Shown here one piece after another: positions 43,540 through 55,889 of a stretch of 64,000 nucleotides of DNA. Within the stretch, counting starts at the first letter, position 1, and each line of letters starts with the position of its first letter. Origin of the DNA: Clusia tigrina (lineage: Eukaryota; Arthropoda; Insecta; Diptera; Clusiidae); NCBI GenBank assembly GCA_920105625.2, contig OV050031.1:130092514-130156513 (forward strand). Direction: 5' to 3'. The position numbers and the translations under genes were made by a program. The notes beneath the pieces were generated by a model. The model worked only from the letters and a program-made list of their open reading frames with translations. It was not told the origin of the DNA and did not search any database.

Positions 43540-44640
43540 TCCGAACAAAATTATTTTGGCCCTTAATTCCGGTGCAATAAGTTGGGTGTAGGTTGTTTGA
43601 AAGGGGTAAAAGTCCTTAAAATCGTGAAACATTACCGCCGAAATTTGTTAATTAAAGTACCTTTTGATTAAATCTATGAAATATTATTTTGAAAAATTCT
43701 TCAATCAATTCATATCTATGTTTTTTATTATACATTTTGGTAAATTTTACTCCTACATTTAAACCCTTTTTGAATATAAACTAGGTTCCTTGCTAATTAA
43801 GATCTTAAGTTTTTCAAAATTATTCTTGAGTTCCTCGGGTTTTATTTTACTTCCTTTCTTGAGTTGAAGGGTAAGTGGTTTTGATATCCTAGCGAATTCT
43901 TTAATAAACTTCCTATAATATCCAGTTAGTCCAAGAAACTATTTAATTTCTTTCTGAGTCTTTGGAATCGGAAAGTCCACAATAGCCTGAATTTTCTGCG
44001 GGTTTCGTTTTACTGCTTCACGTGTAATTATATGACCCAAATATTCGGTCTCTTTTTTAAGAAATTCGCATTTGTCAAGCTGAATTTTTAGATTTGTTTT
44101 TTCCAATCTTTTAAATATTTTCGTTAGTGAGTCTATATGTTCTTCTAGTGATGTACTAAAGATGATTATATCATCTAAATACACAAAGCATATCTTGCCA
44201 ATATAATCAGACAGAACTGAATTCATTAACCTTTGAAAGGTTGCAGGAGCATTCTTCAACCCAAAGGGCATTATCAAGAACTCATAATGACCTGTTAGTG
44301 TAGAGAAAGCAATCTTTAGTATACTTTCCACGTCCATATCTATCTGATGAAAACCTTTTACTAAATCTATAGTGGAAAAATACTCGTATATAGATTTTCC
44401 TAATTTGTCGAGTATGTCATCAATATTAGGGAGTCATGGTTATATCATTTGTCATCTATGGTTATCTCATTAAGTTTCCTATATCCAACTACAATTCGCC
44501 AGTTTTGTTTCTTTGAGCTGTCAGTTTTCTTTGGAACTACCCATATGGGTGCGTTATATGGTGAATGGCTCGGTCTAATTATGCCCTGGTTTAACATTTC
44601 ATTCATTTCAGTTTCAATTTCTTCATAGTGTACTCTTGGT
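43540..44640 (-). pseudogene. pol: Reverse transcriptase of the errantivirus-like provirus
   Basis: The minus-strand reading contains [19 protein letters not shown], a degraded palm start, then an open 132-codon part (44337-43939) with [20 protein letters not shown], the catalytic YLDD and [11 protein letters not shown]. It continues as [20 protein letters not shown] in the connection domain. Stops near 44420 and 43930 break it. RNase H is mostly eroded and integrase is missing at the Helitron junction (43495). The mariner at 44647 sits at its N-terminal side. Confidence 0.85.
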
Positions 44641-44646
44641 TATCTA

Positions 44647-45919
44647 CGAAGGCGGATTGATATTGAAGCTACCTAAGTAGGAAAAAAACATTTTTTTTTG
44701 TCAAAAACCATTTATTTCTCAACATAGTCTCCTTTTACTTCGACACACTTAGTAAGACGATATTCCAACTTTTTTATACCATCTGAATAATACGATTTCG
44801 GGAACCCCTCAAAATACGCGTTAGTTTCAGTAATCACTTCTTCGTTTGAGATGAATCTTTTTCCTGCGAGCCATTTTTACAACTTTGGAAACAGGAAAAA
44901 GTCACTAAATCTGGACTATAAGGTGGATGATTAACCAATTCGAAGTGTATTTCACGTAATTTTAGCATCGTATCTAATGCTGTGTGAACCGGTGCGTTGT
45001 CTTGAAGAAAGAGCATTTTTTTCTTCTTTAAATGTGGTCGTTTTTCCTTGATTGCATCAATTAATTGATACAATAATGCACGATAATACTTTCCTGTGAT
45101 TGTGGATCCTTTTTCAAGATAATCGATGAGCAATATTCCGTGTGCACCCCAAAATACAGTGGCCATAACCTTGCCAGCCGATTTCACTGGCTTCGCCTTC
45201 TTCGGAGCACTTCCACCAGCTTCCACCCATTGTTTCGATTGATTTTTGGTTTCAGGTGTGTAGTGGTGGACCCACGTTTCATCAACAGTTATTAATCGAC
45301 GCCAAAAATCAACAGGATTACGCTTTATCATGTCCAAAAACCGCTGTGAAGTGGTCTGTCGAACTAGTTTTTGTTCGACACTAAGCAAACGCGGCATCCA
45401 TCTTGCCGATAGCTTTTTCATATGCAAATGTTCATGCAAAATGTTGAACACACGTTCATATGATATGTTTACCATTTCAACAATCTCACGCAACTTGACT
45501 CGGCGATCATTCATAACTATATCAAGGATTGTCTTGATATTTTCTTCAGTAACCACCTCTTTTGGCCTTCCTGTTGATGGTATTGTTGCAGTGCTTGTTC
45601 GGCCGCATTTACATTCAGCAATCCAATATTTTACCATGTAATCTGACGGAGCAGACTCACCGTAATGTGTATCGAGCTTTTCTTTTGTCTGTTTCGCCAT
45701 TTTCCCTTTCAAATAATAGTGTGCACGAAATTCGCTTTTTTCCATTTTTCAAGAAACACAAAAGTTGCTTACTTCAAACGACTGCAACAAATAAACTAAT
45801 CGATGAATTTGGGTGAAATTTCAACAGCTGACGTTTGACAGATCGCAATTTCTAAAAAAAAGTGTTTGTGTTTGTGCTGCCATCTAGCGCTAGGTAGCTT
45901 CAATATCAATCCGCCCTCG
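44647..45919 (-). mobile_element. mariner element 1
   Basis: Terminal inverted repeats of about 29 bp: CGAAGGCGGATTGATATTGA at the left end and the inverted CCGCCCTCG at the right. TA duplications flank it at 44645-44646 and 45920-45921. Length is 1273 bp, as expected for a complete mariner. Confidence 0.9.
44712..45745 (-). pseudogene. mariner transposase with late frameshift
   Basis: It starts MEKSEFRAHYYLKGK at 45745. An N-terminal helix-turn-helix part contains IKTILDIVMNDRRVKLREI. The catalytic D,D34D residues are present in VDETWVHHY, FLQDNAPVHTA and HPPYSPDL. Just after the third Asp a frame change occurs near 44900, and a stop also appears in the other frame. The last roughly 60 residues (C-terminal to 44712) are therefore out of frame. 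All catalytic residues are kept, but the protein as read ends in an aberrant tail of about 20 residues. Confidence 0.88.
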
Positions 45920-46099
45920 TATATAACTTCGAATACACAGGATGCTTTGTTTTAATTTTGTGTCGTATTTGATTGGTAAAAGTTCTCTGCCTTCTTTATG
46001 TTGAGTCTTTTTATATTTACTTAATAGTTGTGCAAAGCTCCGTAACTCTTCCGCATTTAAATGACCTAATCTAAAACAATTTTTTTCTTCTACTGTGTC

Positions 46100-46520
46100 T
46101 ATACTTTTCAAGTTTAAAATATTTTGATAATTAACTTTTTCTTCACCTTTTGTTTCTTAATTTTTTTGGATTATTTGGAATTTTGTATTATTAAATTGGA
46201 TAGTTTTATCTCTATAATTAATTATTGAATTAATTTTTTCCAGTATATCTATTCCCAAAAGTCCGTTACTGTGTTCAGAAAAATAGTTTGTATAAAAAGT
46301 GAGGTTCTGGCCTAACTCATATAATTCATTTGTGTTTGTGATTTTATTTAATTCTATTGTCCCATTAATCGTTTTGATAACTCGAGGTTCACTTATCCTA
46401 CATTGTGCATTTAGGGCATTTGGATTTATAAGACTAATAGAAGAACCTGTGTCTAATAAGAATTTCGAGCCATTTATTCTGACATATGGGAGTTGGGTTC
46501 CGAGGCTCTTTCCTGAAAAT
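46100..46520 (-). pseudogene. Aspartic protease region of the errantivirus-like provirus
   Basis: The minus strand is open over LPYVRINGSKFLLDTGSSIS, the protease active-site region, and later SNGLLGIDILEKINS. A stop near 46160 precedes the linker to reverse transcriptase (NCFRLGHLNAEELRSFAQLL at 46111-45890), which is cut by mariner 1. Confidence 0.7.
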
Positions 46521-46739
46521 TTATCTCCATCGGTTCGGGCACATCATATTTTCTTATTCTGCTTTGTTCACTATCGTCTTGTCTTAGTCTTTTGTTATAA
46601 AAATAGTTTGGCTGATTGTTAAAGTTATTTTGTCGACTGGTGGATTTGTTTTGATTTGTATTGAACCTATTTTGTTGATATGAATTTTTGTTATTAAAAT
46701 GATTGAAATTTCTTGATAAGGAATTCTATTATTAAAAGA

Positions 46740-47282
46740 GAGAAAGTTTTTCGAAAGCTTTCGTCAAATTATCACACTGATTTGCAATAATAGTCGCTTG
46801 ATTGTGGTATAGGTAGTTTATTTCTGAAAGTCAGTACAGCATTTCGTTCGGCTTCATTACAATAGATAGTTTTTATGTTCTCTGGTATGTCCGAAAGTCT
46901 TATACAATATTTTATTCTACACAAGTGTTCTCTACAATCTAAATAAAATTGCCTGACATTATTCTTTTTTAAACTTATACGTTCGAAATCTACAATAAGT
47001 TTATCAATAGTAACTTTTTCTCCATATTCAAATATTAATAAGGCTTTAAAGTCTAGCCAATTATTGGGATTATCCTTTCTAATTATTCCAGATGCTTCAC
47101 CCTTTATGGTATTAATTATTCGAGAGAAGTGTAGTTGTTCCTCATCGTGAAGTGGAACTAAAAACTTTTTCAATACCTGATAAATATGTTCATAATTCCT
47201 TCTTGTCTCCTGCGAATGGGTTGATGTTTTTCAGAAATCCATTAATGATTTCCCGTCTAATTGTAATATCTGATATTGCCAT
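46740..47282 (-). pseudogene. gag: gag of the errantivirus-like provirus
   Basis: It starts MAISDITIRREIINGFLKNI at 47282 and is broken by a frame change near 47180. The second piece (47173-46772) has the capsid-type text INTIKGEASGIIRKDNPNNW and KNNVRQFYLDCREHLCRI, typical of 17.6/297-type gags. No CCHC knuckle is visible, as is usual for these elements. Confidence 0.75.
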
Positions 47283-47372
47283 TTTTCTTCTTTTAGAAAA
47301 GGATTCCGTATTTGTAGTATTTTTTTTATCATACAATATACTTATATTTTATAAATGTTATATATACGTATA

Positions 47373-48317
47373 CGAGGTGTGATCAAAAAATAACCGTTAT
47401 TGTGAGATCAAAAAATAAAGTATTTATTTATTAATCAACAACTATCTTGTCCCCTTCAAATTAATTCGCCTCAGATATAATACACTTAAGCCAGCGTTTT
47501 TTCCAACCCTCGAAACACTTCTGAAACGCTTTTTTTGGTATCGCCATCAGCTCCTGTTTCGATTTTTCTTTTATCTCCTCAATCGTAGCAAAACGCTTTC
47601 CTTTCATCGGTGTCTTCAGTTTTGGAAAGAGGAAAAAGTCAGCGGGGGCCAAGTCCGGTGAATACGGTGGTTGAGGCATGATAACGGTTTTGTTTTTGGC
47701 CAAAAACAGCTCCTGAGCGATGTCCATGCGCCGTTGTTGCTCAAAATTTAGCAATTTTGGAACAATCTTCGCTGCCGCACGTTTCATGCCTAAAACATCC
47801 ATAAAAATTGCTTGGCATGAGCCGAACGATATGCCAACATCATCAGCACCTCTCTGATAGTGATTCGACGATTATCCGAAATCATTTTCTTCAACTCGTC
47901 AACGCTTTCATCGGTTGTTGACGTGCTCGGGCGACCAGGACGAGCATCGTCATTGACATCTTCTCGGCCTTCCTTAAACCGGTTATATCACAATTGAACT
48001 TGTTTTCTGCTCATAGTAGACTCACCAAAGGCCACAGTCAACATTTCAAATGTCCTTGCGCATTTAATTTCATTTTTTACACAAAACTGAATACAGTTTC
48101 TTTGATCCATTTTTTCGAATAGTACAAAATCTAAGAGCACACCAAAACACGACTAACCTTTTTATCTGTCAAAAACAAACTGACAATCCAAAATGGTTGG
48201 TATTGCCAACATATATAACAGACATGTGTACCAACATAACAGAGAAAAAAATGCGAACATCGAATATACGTAACTCACGAAAAGATGAAAATAACGGTTA
48301 TTTTTTGATCGCCCTCG
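47373..48317 (-). mobile_element. mariner element 2, internally deleted
   Basis: Terminal inverted repeats CGAGGTGTGATCAAAAAATA and the inverted TTTTTTGATCGCCCTCG; TA on both sides (47371-47372 and 48318-48319). At 945 bp it is about 0.35 kb shorter than a full mariner. It sits between the provirus 5' LTR and gag. Confidence 0.88.
47461..48110 (-). pseudogene. mariner transposase lacking the catalytic core
   Basis: It starts MDQRNCIQFCVKNEIK at 48110. A stop follows at about codon 41, then readable YNRFKEGREDVNDDARPGRP, a frame change near 47810, and RRMDIAQE. From there the reading jumps to FLAKNKTVIMPQPPYSPDLA and the normal C-terminus (FEGWKKRWLKCI). The segment holding the first two catalytic aspartates is deleted and only the third (SPDL) remains. 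It belongs to a different mariner lineage from element 1, judged by sequence and termini. Confidence 0.85.
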
Positions 48318-48476
48318 TATAATACGTATGCTTAGTGCTCCAGATGAAATTTTGTTCCTTTCTTTTTGTTTTATCTATTTACTTTGTTCCTTTCTGCTCA
48401 CTTTCACTTTAATTCAATATTCAAATTTAATTAAAGGTTCAATACAACTTATTTTGATATTTGGATACTTTCACTT

Positions 48477-48494
48477 ATCCTACCGACTGTGCCA
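48477..48494 (-). promoter_or_regulatory. Primer-binding site of the errantivirus-like provirus, tRNA-Ser type
   Basis: In minus orientation TGGCACAGTCGGTAGGAT directly abuts the 5' LTR. It resembles the tRNA-Ser primer site of 17.6/297-type elements with one difference. Confidence 0.65.
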
Positions 48495-48806
48495 GCTTGA
48501 ACTTCACTTCATGGTAATGTGTTATTAAAAAATACTTCTTTATTCTTTCAATTATTAATCAAAACTGATTTAACTCTAAACATTAACTACTATCTAAACC
48601 TTATTCCTAGTTTCCTTTTGTGGAGCAGTTTTTCAGCATCTCCTCTATTAGTCAGCAAAAATGCTTACCTTGCAGAGAATGCTTACCTTGCAATCCTGGC
48701 TGCAACCACACAATACGTTGGTTTTATTTTACAATAACAAGAAGCAAATGCATCTTGCAGTTTATGCGCCCATTATTTTATATGAGGTTGGTGAGAATAC
48801 GTAACT
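48494..48806 (-). mobile_element. 5' LTR of the errantivirus-like provirus
   Basis: In minus orientation it starts AGTTACGTATTCTC. It is flanked by CATG at 48807-48810, matching 37798-37801. Confidence 0.82.
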
Positions 48807-48810
48807 CATG

Positions 48811-51305
48811 CAGCAGCGTTTACAGCAAACCGATGAGAATATGCCACATCGCTTACAGCAGAGTGAAACACGAATTACTCATCGGTAATAGAACTCACAG
48901 CAGATAAAATACTTGTCCCACAGGAAGTTTTGTGAAATTGATACACGGCAGTAATCGTTCGAACAATTTGTAGAAGAGAAATTCATTTCGAACGAGCATA
49001 AGCAGAACGAATTAAATCAACAAATAAAACAAACAATGTACCTACTACAGGAAAGTTAATTGTCTATGCCAGCTTTATCCTCAATAAAACTAAAGACTCC
49101 CACCTATAATGGAACTATGACATTTGGGGTATTCAGAACGCTGTTTGAGACTACCACTAGCACAAACGGTTGGAGTACTCGTGAAAAAGGGGCGGCATTA
49201 ATCATGTTATTGAAAGGTGCTGCTGATGTGCTTCAAAGCATCTCAGAAACTGAGTGAGACTGTTATGAAAGCTTGATAAATGCTGTTCAGCGGAAGTTTG
49301 ATATTGAATATCATAAGCAGATGTATTAAGTAGAGCTACGAACTCGGTACTGAAGAGTGGTGAGTCTCTACAACAGTTTGCTGCGGAAGTGGAACGATTG
49401 ACCTATATTACCTATTCCAGGAGAGATTACTGAGAGGTGTATGATGGACACCTTTGTAGATGGCATCCGCGATAGAGAGATGAAGCCTACAGCGATAACA
49501 AATCTGGACACTTCGTTTGTGGATACAGTAGCTAGCGCTTTGTTATTAGAGAGAGCAGCTTTGCTATGCTAGCCAGTATACAGAGCTTGTCTGATAGAAT
49601 CCAAATGCGGACAAAGTTTCACTGGCACACGTTTTGCAATACACCCGCCGATAAGATTGCCAAAGAAAGGCAAGAGGCCACAATGTGTAGCTCAATAATC
49701 TTCATTTCCCAGATGGCTCGGAAAATCAAACAGTCTAATTGGCTATAAATGTAATGAACGGAAGAAAAATTGCATTTGCAACAATGCTTCTGGGAATAAT
49801 ATTGCTTACGGCAACTGGAGGTGATGCACCAGTACTTGGAAAACTCACACGAAAAATCACTATCGGCAACACAACAGTGACCCACGAGTTTGTAGTAGGG
49901 AATATTGTGGACGAATTGATTTTAGGTGTGGATGTTACGATACGGAGTGGATTCACTCTATATCTGAAAAGCTCAATGCTGAAATATGCGAACAACGAAA
50001 TACCGTTATCCGTTGGTAAGGATAAGTATGATGTCAATCAAGCCATTGCATCACGGCGGACAAAAATCCAACCAAAGTCAGAGGCAGTTATATGGTCCAA
50101 AATGGACGGAGATGTTGAAAAGAAGAAGTTGTGGATTGTGGAGGCTGACAACCAATTTTTAATACAGACATCATAATTGGAAAAATCCTCTTAGAAGAAC
50201 AGCAGAGCAGAAAAGTGCTAGTAAATACCATTAGAACCATAGAGAAAAGAGAGGTAATTGGAAATTGCCAGTAAATTGTGAGAACCAAATGCGAAATACG
50301 AAAAGTAAGACACTAGCTGATAAAAAGGTACTCGAAGATCTGACGAAAGAATTAAAGAGTTATCCACACAGCAGAGGAGAACAGCCAGTCAACTTTTGGC
50401 AAGACATTGGTCAGTATTTGCTGAAAAGGGTAAATACGAAGGCAGAACAATGATGGTTAAACACACAATCAACCCTGGTGATGCCAAACCTATTCGTCAA
50501 GCGTCAATAAGAGTGCTTCTTGCAAAGAGAGAAGAGGTGAATGTGTTGCTGAAGGAAATGCACCAGAGCACGTCATTGAGCCATCAGCAAGCCACTGGAG
50601 TTCTCCCGTGGTAGTAGTCATGGAAAAGGATGGTTCCACACGTTTCTGTCTAGATCATCGAATGTTTAATGAGGCAATGAAGAAAGGTTATCCATTAACT
50701 TCCATCGAAGCGCATATTTGAAAGTGGCAGTAGACGAAGCAAAGAAAGAAAAGACAGCATTCATTGCCGGTGATAGAATATGGCAGCTTTTGGTGATGCC
50801 ATTCAGACTATGTAATGCTCCAACTATAGTTGGACTCCTAATGGAACATGCGCTAAAGGGTCACCACTGGAAAACATGTTTGGTGTACCTAGATGAAATC
50901 ATTGTTATGGGAAATGACTTCGAGGACCACTTGAAGAATTCGGAAGCACTATTGAAACGATTAGGAGCTTCAGGGTTGAACCTGAGCGCAAAGAAATGCT
51001 CCTTAACAAGAAAAAATGCAGGTACCTTGGACGTAAAGTTACACATGAAGTAGTAAACACAGATCAAAAGAAGATAGACTCGGTAACGGATTAGCCAATA
51101 CCAAATAGTCTGAATGAGCTGAGCAGCTTCTTGGGTCTTTGCACCTATTACAGATGCATTGTTTCAAGCTTCGTAGACGTGGCTGGTGTAGTCTGCATGA
51201 ATTAATGAGGAAGAATTGTCCTTTGAGTGGAAAAACGAACAGAAGAAGGCATTCAACAGTTTTAAAGATCTTTTGTATACCCTTGCATATCCAATTCCTG
51301 GCGAA
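48811..51305 (+). pseudogene. Gag-pol remains of the old gypsy element, second part
   Basis: It resumes with Gln-rich gag repeats, then ALSSIKLKTPTYNGTMTFGV (capsid), protease second half (DELILGVDVTIRSGF), reverse transcriptase pieces (MPFRLCNAP; LVYLDEIIVMG with the second catalytic Asp changed to Glu; GASGLNLSAKKCS) and FLGLCTYYR. Many stops and indels occur. The CCHC knuckle and the protease active site are deleted. The reading ends abruptly at 51305, where BEL sequence on the other strand begins. Confidence 0.8.
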
Positions 51306-54300
51306 AAGCACCACCGACAGACGGATTGCCAGGAGTGTTGAATATCCATTCAATATTTCGTTGCGTGCATTCCTTCGGCAAATTGGTTTGAAATTGTGTA
51401 AACGCATTATCGCCGCATTTGTAGATAAGTCTCGTGCTAGCTCCAAGTGAATTGCTCTGATTGTCAAGCAAGTAAAGATTGCAACCCATCTTTTTTCCTT
51501 GCGGCGTCCGATGGCGACTTCCATTGGTCCGAAGTAATCTATTCCTTTATATGTAAAAGGACGAACGTACGGTCCTTTGGCAGTTGTCCCATTAACGTCG
51601 GCTGTGGAACTGCCCCATTATTTTTACATATTTGAGATTCAAATTTTATTGTTTTGGCTAGTTGTCGAATCTGTGGAATCCAGAATTTTGTTCATACTGC
51701 ACATATTATTGCCTCATGGTTTTGATGCTTGTATTGTCGAGGTAATGCTTAAAAATCAATTTTGTTAATTCTTGACATTTCGGAAGAACTATAGGTCACC
51801 TTGTGATTAATGGGATACATAAAGCGTTATAGAGGCGTGCACCTAGTCAAATTATGTCATCTTCAACCAAAATCGGCGTTAATTTGTATAAGGAGCTAGT
51901 TTTTGAAATTGTCATACCATTTGTGAGTTTTTTTTATTTCATGGCTATATACCTCTCACTGTACTGGTCAGCAGAGAAATAATTCGGCTGAGCTAATTTC
52001 GGTTGCACTTATTAGCAGAGGAAACTGTTTGGCGCTGTATGATTTAAATATTAGTACGGCTCGTTGTATCCAAACTTTTACTTTCAAAAGTTTATAATAT
52101 TTAGAAAATCTTTAAAATTGTATTATGTCGGCGTTAGAGTCAATATGTAAAATAAATTTAATGCGTTTTCCTGAGTCATCATCCAATCAAGTCTTTCGGA
52201 GGTTTCGGCCAAAATTCCTCTGAAAGCCATGAAATGACGGACCACATATGCATTTCGTTAGTTTGTTTGTAATGACTTCTATCGGTGCTAATCCAGTGGA
52301 GGACTCTTTTTGAATCGGACTAAAATATGACTCGGCTCGGCACTACGTCATGGTTTGCTACAATTGCATCCTTTAATCGCACTCCTAGTACGGCGGCTTG
52401 TAGCTCCAGTCTAGGTGTTGAAAGTGTTTTTGAGGTGCAGCATTTCGACTTACCAAAAATGTATGACACATCAATGCTTTTCATATACGAGTATTCGATA
52501 CGCCAATATCCAACAGCGGCAGAGGCTAATTCGCTGGCATCTACGAATACGTGCAGATGGACGACAGCTTTCCCATTAAGAAAATTCAAGTTATGACATC
52601 TAGGCACCCTGAAATTTTTGACATCGTCAAGTTGCTTGTACCATTGATACCATCTGTCATATATTTCCTTTGGAATTGACTCATTCCTGCCAATGCCACA
52701 TTTTCACAACTCCTGTAAAAGTAATTTCGAAATTATTAATTTGTTGGATTGGTATCCAAATGGATCGAGAATGGATATTGTTAAGCTAAGCACTTCGCGT
52801 TTTGTAGGTCGTCTACTTCCATTTAATGCTGACGTGGGTAATTTTGAAAATTTAAATTTGAAAACAAAATTCATCAACATCTTTTAAGATCGAAGGCGCT
52901 GGAGAATCACAAATCTTGTGTTACTTTGAGGCAGTTAGATAAAAATCCTCGTAGTTCCATTTCGGCTTGGCTGTGGTTATGTGTCACTAGTTTTGATATT
53001 TCAATGGCCTCTGTTTCTTTCAAAAAGCTGTCGACGTAATCTTCTACGCAATGTAGTTCAGTTATAGCTTTTACAGCTCGCGAGTGTACATGTTTGAATT
53101 TTTCTGCGTTAAAATTTTTAACATACTGGGCTGAAGATGGTGAACTAAGAGACCTAAAAGTCATGGCCCTTATTACATATGTCTCTGAAAGCTTTGAAGA
53201 ATCTCCATCTCTCCATAAGAAGCTTCGAGCGTTCCAATCAATGGACAGAAAATTTGTCGTCAAAACTGGTAATTCTATTTGGGCGTAGATGATTAATATC
53301 AGGCATGCCAACTAAGAGTTGCGGTATGGCAATACAATAAATTTTGATTGGCAAGTCTTTTAAGGTTTTAATATCACCCCGTAACTTCTCAACATCTATC
53401 GTTTGCGGTAGCAGGAATAATTTTTTATGGTACGCACATTCTTTATTTGGTAGTACGAATTGCTATCTGAACCAGTTATATCCACATTGATTCATTTAGA
53501 CATTTCATTGGTTATTCTATTGTCTATCCATCACTGACAGTGACAATAATTCTGAAGTGCCTTTCAGACCAATTGAATCAATGTCGTTTTCTTCAATTAA
53601 CGAAACCTTGGAACCTTCATCGATAAAGGCGATTTTATCACGGGTGCCCTTCAGAGCACTTATAGTAACAGGCAAATATTTCAATTAGTTTATTACGTTA
53701 CCTTTTAATATGGTTCCAATCTGTAGTCGATCTTGGCTTGGTGCGCTTATTTCGGTTACGGCATTATTTAGTCCATCGGCGACTTGGGGTGCTTGTCGAA
53801 TTTCATGTAGTATACGGTTATGTAGTTTACGACATGAAGATATTCTACACTCTCGTTTTGAGTGACATGATGCAACGTTGTGGCATGGGCGAAGGCAAGA
53901 AAAGCAAAGGTGGTTAGCTTTCACAGTTTCCCATTTCTCGGATATGGTTAATTTTTGGAATTTAGGACACTGGTCCACAGGATGATAGGCTTGCCAACAC
54001 ATTTCCCTTTTGGGTTTGTCTTGTTTTCTGCAACTGCGTATAATGGCTTGTAGGATTTACTTCTTTTGTCGGTGGATGGCATATCCATGACTGACAGATT
54101 GGAGATTGACAATTCCTTTGGCAACGAGACGTATAAGGCGATTTGTTGCAACCACATCTCAGGATTGTTGGATGTCGTGGTGCTTCGCAAAATGCGAGAC
54201 GAATCCATCTCACTAGTTGGTCTAAAAGAGTAGGATTATTAAGATGCGGCTGTGCACCAGAATTTTCTAAAAAGGCAGTTAAATTCGATACCATTGTACT

Positions 54301-55057
54301 AAAATATCGGAAAGCATGAACTTTACTAATCTGGCTCTTTATAAGGATTTTTGGGCGTCCACAACGAATTTCAAGCGTATTCATTACACCGTCTACACTA
54401 TTTAGGTGTATGAGCAGAGCCTCTACTAATGCTCTCGCTTCACCTTTCAATGGTTTTTGTAAGCGAGTCAAATTTTCCAATTTAGTATACATAAACGCGG
54501 CTGCCGCTTCTTTGTATGCTACAGAGAAAATGGGCCACTGTTCTGGATGACCTGAAAATTCTAGCAAATTTACCAACTTACGATTAACTGGGTTATAAAC
54601 AGAATTCCGTGAGCGTGCTGTTATATTGGCGGGATTTTCAAACTGTGGCTGGTTGTTAAACGAAGGGTAGGCAAAAACTGGGTCTGAAGCAGCTGAACTA
54701 GTTTTGTTGGTAACTGGAACTATAGTGGGGACGGCGGTGTTGTAAGAGGTGGGCAGCAGAATTCTCGTTGGCGTCATATTGGTTGGCGGTATATATGTTG
54801 GCATCATGTTCGTTGACGGCATGTCCATCGGCGGCATGTACAATTGTATTTTGGACAGTGGTACTCCGAATGCTTATCGTACTCATCCTTGCTTTCATTC
54901 TGGTTACTGAGGACTGTTTGAATTTGTGGCATTAAAGACGTCACGGCTAGCTGCAAGCTTCTTAGCTGCCCTCGGTTTCGGCAATTTCGCTACTTTTCGT
55001 TTCAATAATTGTAGCTTCTTCACTTTTATCATCAATGTCAGTAGATGAATGCGACAT
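51306..55057 (-). pseudogene. BEL/Pao element relic: gag to integrase
   Basis: Minus-strand order from ATG 55057 (MSHSSTDIDDKSEE, stop after about 31 codons): gag capsid (SGHPEQWPIFSVAYKEAA); zinc knuckles (CFSCLRPCHNVASC); a protease-like IAFIDEGSKVSLIEEND near 53630; the reverse transcriptase end (FLWRDGDSSKLSETYVIRAM, SSPSSAQYVKN); RNase H (VFVDASELASAAVGYW, LSTPRLELQAAVLGVRL at 52607-52320); and integrase (MEVAIGRRKEKRWVAIFTCL at 51524). Frames change repeatedly. Integrase is cut at about 51306 and lacks its C-terminus. The sequence at 51770-52310 and 53320-53680 is degraded linker. No LTR could be delimited. Confidence 0.78.
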
Positions 55058-55389
55058 TTTTCTTCCTTGTCATCTTGTTCGCGCCCTTAATTTTACAAAA
55101 TATTAAACTTATTATTATTTTTATAAAACGTCGTAAAATATGAAGACGGGAGTTTTTTTTTGGTTTAAATGAACTTTATTGAAGTACGTGTGTGAGCACG
55201 CGTAAATTATAAAAATAATAGTTGACTGCTCCCGGCTGACGATCTTCACAGTTCCGCTGGCTGGCACAATATGACACGTTTCAGTATGCATCGATCCATT
55301 ATATATATATTGCTACTCATAGAAAAGCACAAAACTCGCTATTTGGGAGCGAGCACAAATTCTGAATTCGTGGATTAATTGGAGGGCAG
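55058..55389. other. Junction between the BEL relic and the old gypsy 3' LTR
   Basis: It probably holds leader sequence of the BEL relic (about 55058-55320) and then the last non-coding bases of the old gypsy element ending in a polypurine tract (GGAGGGCAG). Confidence 0.35.
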
Positions 55390-55741
55390 TGAAACATAAA
55401 TGATTGCTTCTTGAAACTTCTTTCGAAGTGTAGAGAATATTCTAGAATACAATTAAAGTCGACACAGTTGAACAGCAATCGTAGCAGTGTGTTCATCGTG
55501 AATTTCAATCGTAAAGTAATAGTATTAAGAACTAATAAAGTGATTAAGTGAATAATTAAGTAAAGTGCAAAATTGTATTAAAGTATTCTTTAAGCCTAAG
55601 ATTAAGTGTATAAATTGCAATAAATTAATGATGTTAATTATTTTAATTTAACCAAGCGATTGTTTGATTACTACACAATTCCGTGTTACGAATTCGAGTA
55701 TTTTGAATTGAATTCGAGTATTGAGAGGGTAATTTGGAACA
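55390..55741 (+). mobile_element. 3' LTR of the old gypsy element
   Basis: Starts TGAAACATAAATGATTG and ends TTTGGAACA, then ATAT. It shares TTTCGAAGTGTAG and GCGATTGTTTGATTACTAC with the 5' LTR but is about 120 bp shorter, with internal deletions near its start. Confidence 0.75.
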
Positions 55742-55889
55742 ATATATATACGGACTACTCAGCAAGCAGCATGGATATCTACTCTAGAGTTACACCTATC
55801 GAAATCATGTTTAAAAACTGACGCAGAGTTTTAAGAAAAGACTGGTTGAGAAACTGACACTGTGAAAAACGTGACAAACTTCGAGGTAA

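Larger units (their letters stand above)
37802..48806 (-). mobile_element. Errantivirus-like LTR provirus (17.6/297/gypsy type), decayed and heavily invaded
   Basis: LTRs at 37802-38121 and 48494-48806 read AGTT...AACT/AGCT in minus orientation, typical of errantivirus-type elements. The target duplication is CATG (37798-37801 and 48807-48810). Minus-strand order is primer site, gag (47.3-46.7 kb), protease (about 46.5-46.1), reverse transcriptase (about 44.6-43.9), env (40.05-38.17) and polypurine tract. A Helitron, two mariners and a solo LTR account for about 6.5 kb of its 11 kb. Confidence 0.85.
36985..55741 (+). mobile_element. Old gypsy element (relative of 30160-36399) hosting a nest of insertions
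   Basis: 5' LTR at 36985-37460 (476 bp) and 3' LTR at 55390-55741 (352 bp, preceded by GGAGGGCAG). Both start TGAAACATAAATG and are flanked by ATAT (36981-36984 and 55742-55745). Gag and pol fragments related to the young element lie at 37494-37801 and 48811-51305, split by a minus-strand provirus. The distal pol part is replaced by a BEL relic. Confidence 0.8.

Noticed and set aside
48328..48528. Hydrophobic plus-strand ORF between mariner 2 and the provirus LTR
   Set aside because: It lies in the AT-rich leader of the minus-strand provirus; no initiation context or domain.
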